Positions 1 through 5,748 of a stretch of DNA of 6,104 nucleotides are shown piece after piece. The stretch covers positions 1 to 6,104 of the forward strand of contig SLDE01000102.1 of assembly GCA_007125455.1 (NCBI GenBank), in the 5' to 3' direction. The notes beneath the pieces were generated by a model that saw only the letters and a program-made list of their open reading frames with translations, ran no database searches and had not been told where the DNA came from. Positions within the stretch are counted from its first letter, which is position 1, and the number at the start of each line of letters is the position of its first letter. Made by a program: the position numbers and the translations under genes. Source of the stretch: Ectothiorhodospiraceae bacterium. Lineage in GTDB: Bacteria; Pseudomonadota; Gammaproteobacteria; Thiohalomonadales; Thiohalomonadaceae.

Positions 1-1
1 G

Positions 2-25
2 TACCAGTAAGTTTGTATGCTGGTA
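2..25. repeat. Small inverted repeat (hairpin 1)
   Basis: TACCAG at 2-7 is matched exactly by CTGGTA at 20-25, with a 12-nt loop; two more pairs (T8-G19 wobble, A9-T18) could extend the stem. It sits at the window edge beside a second hairpin, upstream of ppsR. It could be the downstream end of an element that starts outside the window, or an operator-like dyad. No run of T follows, so it is not a convincing terminator. Nothing else supports a function. Confidence 0.3.
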
Positions 26-44
26 TGAGGGAATAACTCCCTCA
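26..44. repeat. Small inverted repeat (hairpin 2)
   Basis: TGAGGGA at 26-32 and TCCCTCA at 38-44 form a perfect 7-bp stem around the 5-nt loop ATAAC. It directly abuts hairpin 1. It lies 77 bases ahead of the ppsR start, where a promoter, operator or leader structure would be expected. The sequence that follows (GAGCATATACATTTCT) is not T-rich enough for a clear intrinsic terminator. The function is unknown. Confidence 0.35.
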
Positions 45-58
45 GAGCATATACATTT

Positions 59-83
59 CTCCGCGGACTCTGCGATCTCTGCG
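59..83 (+). repeat. Three tandem CTCYGCG units, period 9
   Basis: Heptamers CTCCGCG (59-65), CTCTGCG (68-74) and CTCTGCG (77-83) are separated by 2-nt spacers GA and AT and followed by TTGAAAG. The exact 9-nt spacing is visible directly. From memory, similar CTCTGCG tandem motifs ending in a TGAAA-like tail recur in intergenic DNA of many bacterial genomes; I could not check this. It lies in the leader region of ppsR, so it could be a dispersed element or a binding array on one face of the DNA. Confidence 0.5.
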
Positions 84-110
84 TTGAAAGCTTTTCTCTT
101 TACGGCCTAT

Positions 111-115
111 AGGGA
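111..115 (+). promoter_or_regulatory. Ribosome binding site of ppsR
   Basis: AGGGA at 111-115 lies 5 nt before the ATG at 121, a normal Shine-Dalgarno spacing. It supports 121 as the true start of ppsR and shows that the 5' end of the gene, upstream of the premature stop, still looks functional. Confidence 0.6.
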
Positions 116-306
116 TACGTATGAAACGGTCTGTTTTTTTTCTGTCTGATCGCACCGGGATTACTGCCGAGACCCTGGGCCATAGTCTGTTGACCCAGTT
201 CGAGGATATTGAATTTCGCCAGAGCATCGTGCCGTTTTTGGATACGGTGGAGAAGGCCCACCACACCGTGGCCCGGATCAATCGGGCAGCACAAGAGGAT
301 GGCCTG

Positions 307-309
307 TAG
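307..309 (+). other. Premature in-frame amber codon in ppsR
   Basis: The reading is GAT GGC CTG TAG CCA CTG ATC TTC AGC: the protein continues in frame as PLIFSTLLDDEIRAII, which matches the E. coli family segment PLVFYSIVLPEIRAII. Only this codon departs from the family pattern. TAG appears to work as a normal stop at the end of the receptor gene in this window (1104-1106), which argues against general reassignment of TAG in this genome. Confidence 0.85.
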
Positions 310-372
310 CCACTGATCTTCAGCACCCTGCTGGATGATGAGATCCGCGCCATCATCGCCACCAGTGAAGGC

Positions 373-942
373 ATGGTGCACGATTTCTTTGAGACTTTTA
401 TCGACCCCTTGGAAAAGGAGTTGGGCATGCACTCGGCCCACGCCATCGGCCGTTCCCACGGCATGGGGGTGTATTCAGATTACAAGGAACGCATCGATGC
501 GGTGAACTTTGCCCTGGGCAACGACGATGGCAGCACCATGAAGGACTACCCGCAGGCGGATGTGATCCTGATCGGGGTGTCGCGCACCGGCAAGACCCCC
601 ACCTGTCTCTATCTGGCGCTGCAATACGGGATCCATGCCGCCAATTACCCCATTATCGAAGAGGATCTGGAGTCGGCGCACCTGCCAAAGATCCTGCATG
701 AACACAAGGACAAGCTATTTGGTCTGACCATCGCCCCGGAACGGCTGCAACAGATCCGCAGCGAACGCCGCCCCGACAGCCGTTACGCCTCACTCCAGCA
801 ATGCCGCTACGAGGTGCGCGCCGTGGAGGCGATGTACCGTGCAATGAACATCCCCTTCCTCGACACCAGTGCGGTCTCCATTGAGGAGATCGCCACCACC
901 ATCATCATGCATGCAGGACTGGAACGCCGACTTTACGGATAA
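373..942 (+). CDS. Possible re-initiated C-terminal PpsR fragment
   Basis: After the amber codon the first in-frame ATG is codon 85 (373). From there an uninterrupted 189-residue frame holds the whole nucleotide-binding half of PpsR, with the GVSRTGKTP loop at fragment residues 68-76. The only Shine-Dalgarno-like bases (GAAGG at 368-372) touch the ATG, so the spacing is too short for efficient initiation. The N-terminal SDRTG segment, part of the family fold, would be missing. Gene callers would likely report this piece as a gene, but an active product from it alone is doubtful; it is best read as part of the interrupted ppsR. Confidence 0.35.
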   Translation: MVHDFFETFIDPLEKELGMHSAHAIGRSHGMGVYSDYKERIDAVNFALGNDDGSTMKDYPQADVILIGVSRTGKTPTCLYLALQYGIHAANYPIIEEDLESAHLPKILHEHKDKLFGLTIAPERLQQIRSERRPDSRYASLQQCRYEVRAVEAMYRAMNIPFLDTSAVSIEEIATTIIMHAGLERRLYG

Positions 943-1017
943 AACCTCGCCACCGAGGGCACAGGGAACACGCAGTGCCGCTAAACAACGCTCGTCCCCT
1001 CTACTATTTGCGATCTA

Positions 1018-1073
1018 CTCACCCCGCCTTTCCCATTAGGGAGAGGGGTAAAGGGGCGAGCAGCTACCTTTTT
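1018..1073. terminator. REP-like imperfect palindrome with T-tract between convergent genes
   Basis: The core hairpin pairs CCTTTCCC (1027-1034) with GGGAGAGG (1039-1046) around the loop ATTA: 8 bp with one T-G wobble. Outer arms CTCACCCC (1018-1025) and GGGGCGAG (1053-1060) pair at 7 of 8 positions. A second copy of the left arm, CTCGTCCC at 991-998, can also pair with GGGGCGAG. TTTTT at 1069-1073 follows on the plus strand. The overall form, CTCACCCC, CCTTTCCC, GGGAGAGG, GGGGCGAG, resembles the palindromic elements often found between genes in proteobacteria (from memory). Sitting between the ppsR stop at 942 and the convergent receptor stop at 1104, it could end transcription from either side. 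The rest of 943-1103 shows no gene. Confidence 0.55.
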
Positions 1074-1103
1074 GCTTACCTCTTCAAGCTTGATACTGCT
1101 TTG

Positions 1104-3125
1104 CTACTTGAAATGAAAACGATGCAACAGGGCATCCAGCTCGGAAGAGAGCTCGCTCATCTCGTGGCTGATGTCAGAGATGCGGTTGATCGACTGGGCA
1201 GTGTTGCTGCTGGCGGTGACAATCTCGCGCAGCGCGATCACCACCTGGTTGCTGGCGGTCTTCTGCTGCTGGGTGGAGAGAGAGATCTGTTGTGAGGCGC
1301 TGCTGGTCTGGCTGGCAGCGTCGACCAGATCCTCAAGCCGTGCGGCGGTGTGATCGGTGGCCTCCATCCCGGCAGTGATGCCGTTGGCCCCCTTCTCCGA
1401 GTTGATAACCAAACGGCTGATGGCATCCTGGATGTGGCCGATCTTGCTTTCGATCTCGCTGGTGGAGTCGGTCACGCTATCGGCCAGGCGGCGGATCTCG
1501 GCAGCCACAACCCCGAAGCGCTTGCCCGATTCACCGGCACTGGCGGCCTCTAGCGCGGCATTAAAGGCGATCAACTTGGTTTGATCGGCCACCGCGTTGA
1601 TGATCTCCATCACCTTGCTGATCTCCTTGGACTTACTACCCAGTTCAAGGATGTCGTTCAGGCTGCCCTGGTTGTCCAGCTGGATCCCCTCCATCTGACT
1701 CTTCACCTGCTGCATCGCATCGGCACCACGCTTGGCATTCTCGAAGGTGGTATTGGAGATATCCACCACCGATTTGGAGTGGTCGGCGATCTGGGTGGAG
1801 GAGGCGGAAAGCTCTTCCATGGTCGAGGTGATCTCGGCCACCGAGGATGACATCTGGCTGGAGGTGGCGGCCTGACCAGCAACCGCTTCGCTGATCTGCT
1901 TTGCCGCCCCGTTGACCGTGTGGGCATGGTGGCTCAAGCGGGCCACCAGATCGTTGAGGTGGTTGCGCATCTCGGTAGCGGCGTGGGCCAGGTCGGCCAG
2001 TTCGTCTTCCCCTTCGATCTCGATCTCGGCCACCAGATTACCCTTGGCGACCTGCTTGACGCTGCCGATCAGGCTGTTGATACGCCCGATCAGGCTCTGT
2101 GCGGTGATGTGGGCCTGGCCCAGTGCCATCACCAAGGCCATCAGCATCATCACGATCACGATCATCCGGGTCGCCTCGGCCTGGCTTAGCATCTCACCGC
2201 TTTGGGTGTCGATGGCCTCGCGCAGGTGCAGCAGCAGCCCGTCCAGCTCGCCGCGGATCACCTCCAGGTTCTCACCCAGTTCGGTGCGGATCAGCCAGGC
2301 GTCGGTACGCCAGCGGTCACCACTGTGGATCTCGTAGAGTCCGGGCAGGTAGGCAAAGAAGTCCTGATAGGCGGCGTGAAACTGTGTCAGCGCGTCCTCC
2401 TGCTCCAGGTTGAGCAGTTGTTGCTGCTCGCTCATGCTTGCGAGATGGCGTTCAAGCAGCGTGTGGTGGCTGTTGAGGTCGGCAATGAAGTCGTCGTTGC
2501 GAAAGGCCAGGTAGGCGCGCAGTGAGGTGGTGATACTGCTCCAGGCATGGCGCATCTCGCCCATCAGCAACAGCAGCTCGCGGCGTTCTGCGCTGCTACG
2601 TTCGCTACGCTCGGCAAAGATCATCTGGCTGAGCTGGTGGGCCATCTGCTCGGTGAGCGGATTGAGATGTTCCGCCGCATAGGCCAAGCCTGGCTGGTTG
2701 GCGGTCTGATTCTCGGCCAGCGGCAACATACGCTGTTGCATCGCGGCGAAGGTGGCGATACTGCCCTCTAGCGCCTGCAGGGCGTCGGCGACGGTATCGT
2801 CTTCGCGGGCCATGCTGGAGGCCTGCATACGCGCCAGCAACGCATCGATCTGCTCCAGGCTATCGAGGTAATCGGCACGGTGGTGTTCTTCCTGACTCAG
2901 CAGGAAGAAGCCCAGCGAGCGGTTGGCCGCGTCGAGGTATTTGTCCAGCGCCATGGCATCCAGCACCGTGGGCTGCACGTGGTTGACCACGCCGTCAACA
3001 CGGTCGCGCACGGTGTCGAGGTTCCACAGCACACTGATGGATTGGATCAGGACGATGGCGATCAGCAGGCCAAAGCCCAGCCAAAGGCGGGTACGAATAC
3101 GCATGGTGGCGAGTAGCTGCTTCAA
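1104..3125 (-). CDS. Methyl-accepting chemotaxis protein (transmembrane chemoreceptor)
   Basis: This is a sensor that controls a CheA kinase through CheW; it sits in the inner membrane. Of 673 residues, about 14-34 form the first membrane helix and about 321-340 the second. Between them is a periplasmic domain of roughly 285 residues, Leu/Ala/Glu-rich and evidently all-helical, which would suit a double four-helix bundle (HBM-like) sensor; the ligand cannot be told. A HAMP linker follows (about 341-393), then the cytoplasmic coiled-coil signalling domain (about 400-665). The tip at 512-548 reads ADQTKLIAFNAALEA and then SAGESGKRFGVVAAEIRRLA; it carries Ser529 where Tsr has the conserved Arg388. 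There is no C-terminal NWETF-type pentapeptide for CheR docking; it ends in RFHFK. The start is taken as TTG at 3125-3123, overlapping the preceding stop as TTGA and preceded by GGAGA 7 nt away. The ATG at 3104-3102 (residue 8) is an alternative but has no clear ribosome binding site. It is the last gene of the operon. Confidence 0.93.
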   Translation of the reverse strand: MKQLLATMRIRTRLWLGFGLLIAIVLIQSISVLWNLDTVRDRVDGVVNHVQPTVLDAMALDKYLDAANRSLGFFLLSQEEHHRADYLDSLEQIDALLARMQASSMAREDDTVADALQALEGSIATFAAMQQRMLPLAENQTANQPGLAYAAEHLNPLTEQMAHQLSQMIFAERSERSSAERRELLLLMGEMRHAWSSITTSLRAYLAFRNDDFIADLNSHHTLLERHLASMSEQQQLLNLEQEDALTQFHAAYQDFFAYLPGLYEIHSGDRWRTDAWLIRTELGENLEVIRGELDGLLLHLREAIDTQSGEMLSQAEATRMIVIVMMLMALVMALGQAHITAQSLIGRINSLIGSVKQVAKGNLVAEIEIEGEDELADLAHAATEMRNHLNDLVARLSHHAHTVNGAAKQISEAVAGQAATSSQMSSSVAEITSTMEELSASSTQIADHSKSVVDISNTTFENAKRGADAMQQVKSQMEGIQLDNQGSLNDILELGSKSKEISKVMEIINAVADQTKLIAFNAALEAASAGESGKRFGVVAAEIRRLADSVTDSTSEIESKIGHIQDAISRLVINSEKGANGITAGMEATDHTAARLEDLVDAASQTSSASQQISLSTQQQKTASNQVVIALREIVTASSNTAQSINRISDISHEMSELSSELDALLHRFHFK

Positions 3126-3538
3126 GGTTGCATCTCCAGTTCGCTATTGTTATGTGTCGTATGTTTGTCGGGTAGTGCACAAGGGTCGAGGAGCAGACTA
3201 AGCTGCGCGCCCTCCAGTGCCATCGCTGCCAGCGCGGGCAGCAACGGGCGGCATTGCAGTAGAGGGGGCAACGGGCGCAACGCGCTGGCGGCGATGCTGT
3301 CCAGTTCGACCGGTTCACTGATCCCCAGGCGGCGCTGGCTGCCGCGAATCGCCAACCAACGTCGGGCGGTGTCCGATGCCACCGGTAGCCCGAGCAGGGT
3401 TTCGAGTGGCGCACCACAGGGGCCGGGCTCTCGCGACATCCCCTCCACCGCGCGCGCCTCCATGGCAAAGTGGTGATCGGCAATCCGAAAACGCACCACC
3501 GCCAGGGCCTCCGCCGTGTTGTCCTGCAGCGAACTCAT
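3122..3538 (-). CDS. Degenerate CheW-like protein
   Basis: This 138-residue cytoplasmic protein shows a weak CheW-type pattern. Residues 12-34 (LAVVRFRIADHHFAMEARAV) match the opening strands of CheW domains (hydrophobic, polar turn, F/YA..., V). The later segments RRWLAIRGSQRRLGISEPV at 59-77 and LSLLLDPCAL at 113-122 resemble the CheW strand that ends in V..V and the closing LLLD strand. The NLRG motif of typical CheW proteins is absent, and the middle is short and Leu/Pro-rich. The start is ATG at 3538-3536, overlapping the upstream cheW stop as ATGA; a longer reading from 3559 would add seven residues and a deeper overlap, and is less likely. The gene lies between a normal cheW and the receptor, so a role as second adaptor or as modulator of receptor-kinase arrays is the natural inference. 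The family call is moderately sure, the function unproven. Confidence 0.7.
   Translation of the reverse strand: MSSLQDNTAEALAVVRFRIADHHFAMEARAVEGMSREPGPCGAPLETLLGLPVASDTARRWLAIRGSQRRLGISEPVELDSIAASALRPLPPLLQCRPLLPALAAMALEGAQLSLLLDPCALPDKHTTHNNSELEMQP
3133..3137 (-). promoter_or_regulatory. Ribosome binding site supporting the TTG start of the receptor
   Basis: On the minus strand GGAGA (3137-3133) lies 7 nt before TTG at 3125. It is inside the end of the degenerate cheW-like gene, whose TGA overlaps the TTG. No comparable site precedes the ATG at 3104, so this site decides the start in favour of TTG. Confidence 0.55.
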
Positions 3539-4059
3539 CCGCCAGCACCCCCGGCGCAATAGTCGGCCAACAGGCGGTTCAGATCGAGGATGCTGACCAC
3601 CTCGCCGGTAAATTCCAGGTTGCCCAACACCAGGGGGCGCAGGCGCTCGGGGATGGTGTGCGGCGGCTCGTGGATGGCGCTGACCACCACATCGATCACC
3701 TCTTCTACGCGATCGACGCGGATCCCGCTGCGCATATTATCCCCCTGGGCCAGCAGGATACGCGAGGGGCTATCGGGCAGGGCCGGGGGATAGCTGAGCA
3801 CCTGGCGCAGGCTGAACACCGACTCAATGTCACCACGCAGGTTGATCACCCCTTCCAGGGCAGCGGGCGCACCGGGCAGCTCATAGACCTCGCTGTGGCT
3901 GATGATCTCCTTGATCTGCTCGCCATGGAAGGCGAACCAATCCTTGCCGATGACAAAGATCACCAGCTTGGTGGTCTCCTCGTCGACATTGACGATCTCC
4001 CGCTCGTCGTGCTGCTGGCGCGCAAGCAGGGCCTCCAGGGTGGGTTGCTCGTCGGCCAT
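3535..4059 (-). CDS. cheW: CheW chemotaxis adaptor protein
   Basis: CheW couples chemoreceptors to the CheA histidine kinase in membrane-associated arrays. The protein has 174 residues, with a charged N-terminal extension of about 30 before the domain. KLVIFVIGKDWFAFHGEQIK at 31-50 is the first subdomain. ALEGVINLRGDIESVFSLRQ at 67-86 carries the diagnostic NLRG (73-76) and the LR of the second strand pair. SGIRVDRVEEVIDV (111-124) and VVSILDLNRLL (154-164) complete the fold. The start is ATG at 4059-4057 with GGGAGG 4 nt upstream; it shares one base with the stop of the diguanylate cyclase gene (TGATG). A longer frame up to 4131 exists but would overlap the cyclase gene by 73 bases without a better site. 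Its presence implies a CheA outside the window. The family call is firm. Confidence 0.93.
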   Translation of the reverse strand: MADEQPTLEALLARQQHDEREIVNVDEETTKLVIFVIGKDWFAFHGEQIKEIISHSEVYELPGAPAALEGVINLRGDIESVFSLRQVLSYPPALPDSPSRILLAQGDNMRSGIRVDRVEEVIDVVVSAIHEPPHTIPERLRPLVLGNLEFTGEVVSILDLNRLLADYCAGGAGG

Positions 4060-5747
4060 CAGCCCTCCCCTGCCTGGCATACGCGGTTGCGCCCGGATTG
4101 CTTGGCGCGGTAAAGCGCCTGGTCGGCGCATTCGCGCAGCAATTCGCTGCGCTCACAGCCGGGATAGCTGGCCACCCCGGCGCTAAAGGTGGAGCTAAAG
4201 TCATGCTCGCCGGCCTGAAAACGGATCGCGGCGAACTGTTCGCGCAGGTCATCGACGATCTCGCGGGCCGTCTCGATGGGGGTGTCGGGCAGGATGATGG
4301 CAAACTCCTCGCCACCGTAGCGACCCACCATGTCCGAGCTGCGCAGGCGTTGCTGCAACAGCCGGGCCAGTGCCACCAGGACCTGATCACCGGCGGGGTG
4401 TCCGTAGGTGTCGTTGACACTTTTGAACAGGTCCACATCGATCATCACGAAGGAGAGCTGGGCCTGATCCCGTTGGGCGCTGGCCAGGGCGGTCTCCAGG
4501 TATTGGGACATAAAGGAGTGGTTGAACAGCCCGGTGAGGCCATCGCGCACCATCAAGGATCGCAGGGTGCGCATGCGCTCGGCCCGGATAGCCACCGCAC
4601 TGATCAGATCCTCCGGCTGGATCGGTTTGGTCAGGAAGCCTTCGGCACCGACGCGCAGCGCCGAAACCTGCTTGCTCTTGTTGGTCTCGCTGGAGAGAAA
4701 GACGATCGGCAGGCTGATAAACTCGGGGATCTGGCGGATGATCTGCGACAGCTCGCGGCCACTGCAGGCGGGCATGTACATATCCATCAGCACCAGATCG
4801 GGTTTGAATTCCCCCAGGATCTCCAACACCCGCTCCGGCTCATGCAACAGGCGGGTGGTCATCCCCACCTGCTCAAGGATAAAGCTGTGGTAGCTGGCCA
4901 CCTCCGGGTCGTCGTCCACCACCAGGATGCGATAGGGCTCCGGCTCACGGTTGTTGGTCATGGCATCGAGGGTTTCGACCATATCAATGGCGCGGATAGG
5001 CTTGGCGAAGTAGGCCTCTCCCCCGGCGCGCACCGCATTCAGGCGGGCGTCGAAGTCGTTGCGCGAGGACATGAAGATCACCGGCATCTTTACCCGGATC
5101 TCGCGTTGCAGCTCGCTGATCAGTTCGGTGCCGGTGCTGGCTCCGGCAGGAAACACGATATCCATGATGATCGCCGCTGGCTGCGAGCTGAGCGCGGCGG
5201 CGCGTAATTCTTCCGGTTCGGTGAAGATACTGGGGCTATAGCCAAAGCAGGCCAGTTGCTCCCCCAGCTGCTCGGCCTGCAAGGCATCGTCGTCGCAGAT
5301 GTAGATCTTGCGCCGGTTATTCTTGCTGGCGACAACCCCCATGTCGAAGCTGGGCGATTCGGGCACCGGCTCCAGGGACTCGTCGGCACTGGCATCGGCG
5401 GCCAGACCGGCAAGCTTGCGCTGCACATCACTGAAGTCTTCTCCTAGCCGCTGTAGTTCCTCTCCCCGCTGCGCCTGGCTGAGGATCTGCAACTGGCGAA
5501 CCAGGACCTCCCCCTCACCGGCGGCACTGCTGATCGCCTGCAGACCAAAGGAGGCGGCGGTGCCCTTGATACTGTGAAAGCTGCGGTAGAGATCGGCCAA
5601 GGCGTGTTCGTTGGTGGGGTCATCCTTCAGGCGTCTGAGGTAGGTGGCGATCTCTTCCTGCACATGGGGCATCTTGCCGACAAAGGTGGCACGCAGGCGA
5701 CGGATCTTATCGCGCAATGAGGGACTACGTTTCTTCTGTGGGTCCAT
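4059..5747 (-). CDS. Hpt-REC-REC-GGDEF diguanylate cyclase response regulator
   Basis: This is probably a cytoplasmic enzyme that makes c-di-GMP from two GTP under phosphorelay control. The protein has 562 residues. The Hpt domain (about 25-105) has FHSIKGTA with His58 as phosphate carrier. Receiver 1 (about 146-262) has acidic pocket D152-D154, phospho-acceptor D196 (IIMDIVFP), S227 and K249; its D-to-G loop is two residues longer than usual. Receiver 2 (about 272-390) has D278-D279, D322 (LVLMDMYMP), S352 and K374. The GGDEF domain (about 395-556) has DGLTGLFN (402-409), the DVDLFKSVND.YGH..GD signature (437-453) and the active-site GGEEF at 478-482. RSSD at 469-472, five residues before it, is an intact product-inhibition I-site. 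All key residues are present, so activity is expected. The start is ATG at 5747-5745, with GGAGG 5 nt upstream and one base after the previous stop; a frame reaching 5813 would overlap the receiver gene and is rejected. Downstream cheW overlaps by one base. Confidence 0.95.
   Translation of the reverse strand: MDPQKKRSPSLRDKIRRLRATFVGKMPHVQEEIATYLRRLKDDPTNEHALADLYRSFHSIKGTAASFGLQAISSAAGEGEVLVRQLQILSQAQRGEELQRLGEDFSDVQRKLAGLAADASADESLEPVPESPSFDMGVVASKNNRRKIYICDDDALQAEQLGEQLACFGYSPSIFTEPEELRAAALSSQPAAIIMDIVFPAGASTGTELISELQREIRVKMPVIFMSSRNDFDARLNAVRAGGEAYFAKPIRAIDMVETLDAMTNNREPEPYRILVVDDDPEVASYHSFILEQVGMTTRLLHEPERVLEILGEFKPDLVLMDMYMPACSGRELSQIIRQIPEFISLPIVFLSSETNKSKQVSALRVGAEGFLTKPIQPEDLISAVAIRAERMRTLRSLMVRDGLTGLFNHSFMSQYLETALASAQRDQAQLSFVMIDVDLFKSVNDTYGHPAGDQVLVALARLLQQRLRSSDMVGRYGGEEFAIILPDTPIETAREIVDDLREQFAAIRFQAGEHDFSSTFSAGVASYPGCERSELLRECADQALYRAKQSGRNRVCQAGEG
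4064..4069 (-). promoter_or_regulatory. Ribosome binding site fixing the cheW start
   Basis: GGGAGG on the minus strand (4069-4064) stands 4 nt before ATG 4059. It lies within the last codons of the cyclase gene and supports the 174-residue CheW over longer readings. Confidence 0.6.
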
Positions 5748-5748
5748 C

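Larger units (their letters stand above)
121..942 (+). pseudogene. ppsR: PEP synthase regulatory protein (kinase/pyrophosphorylase, DUF299), interrupted by in-frame TAG
   Basis: The PpsR family phosphorylates and dephosphorylates phosphoenolpyruvate synthase on a threonine, using ADP as phosphate donor and phosphate for the reverse reaction, and so switches gluconeogenic PEP formation off and on in the cytoplasm. The frame spans 273 codons, close to the E. coli protein's 277. The N-terminus has the family pattern SDRTGITAETLGHSLL; the nucleotide-binding loop GVSRTGKTPT lies at about residues 152-161, preceded by NDDG at 134-137. ANYP, FGLT, ERR.SRYASL and the C-terminal SIEEIATTI segment are also family-like. 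Codon 63 (307-309) is TAG where the family has an ordinary residue, and the same frame continues with perfect family similarity to TAA at 940-942. There is no frameshift or other damage. A single C-to-T change from CAG (Gln) would explain it. It could be a recent pseudogene, a sequencing error, or a gene rescued by readthrough or amber suppression. The family assignment is secure; the functional status is not. Confidence 0.85.

Noticed and set aside
84..113. Sigma70-like promoter TTGAAA (84-89) with TATAGG (108-113)
   Set aside because: The spacer is 18 bp and the -10 matches only 4 of 6. Transcription would start about at the ATG at 121, overlapping the ribosome binding site, so it is unlikely to be the ppsR promoter.
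307..309. Pyrrolysine or reassigned amber codon
   Set aside because: The receptor gene ends normally with TAG at 1106-1104, right after a typical receptor C-terminus. No pyl gene is visible, and PpsR is not a known pyrrolysine protein. It is kept only as something to exclude.
100..464. Minus-strand open frames opposite the start of ppsR
   Set aside because: They lie opposite clear PpsR-coding sequence; the interruption at 307-309 does not make the opposite strand coding, and no motif is seen.
1084..1093. Perfect 10-bp palindrome TCAAGCTTGA after the receptor stop
   Set aside because: It is short, has no spacer, is not followed by a T-run, and has no partner copy; it can easily occur by chance.
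2995..3483. Minus-strand frame of 162 codons overlapping the receptor start and the CheW-like gene
   Set aside because: It is rich in Arg, Trp, Cys and Pro, has no domain pattern, and conflicts with the coupled TTGA junction of the two real genes.
3376..4113. Plus-strand open frame (245 codons) opposite both cheW-type genes
   Set aside because: It spans the overlap of two well-supported minus-strand genes and shows no family motif; it is a composition shadow.
4098..5207. Long plus-strand open frame (369 codons) opposite the diguanylate cyclase
   Set aside because: It is antisense to a gene with complete Hpt, receiver and GGDEF motifs. Its translation is His/Gly/Gln-rich with no recognisable domain, as expected from the complementary strand of GC-rich codons.
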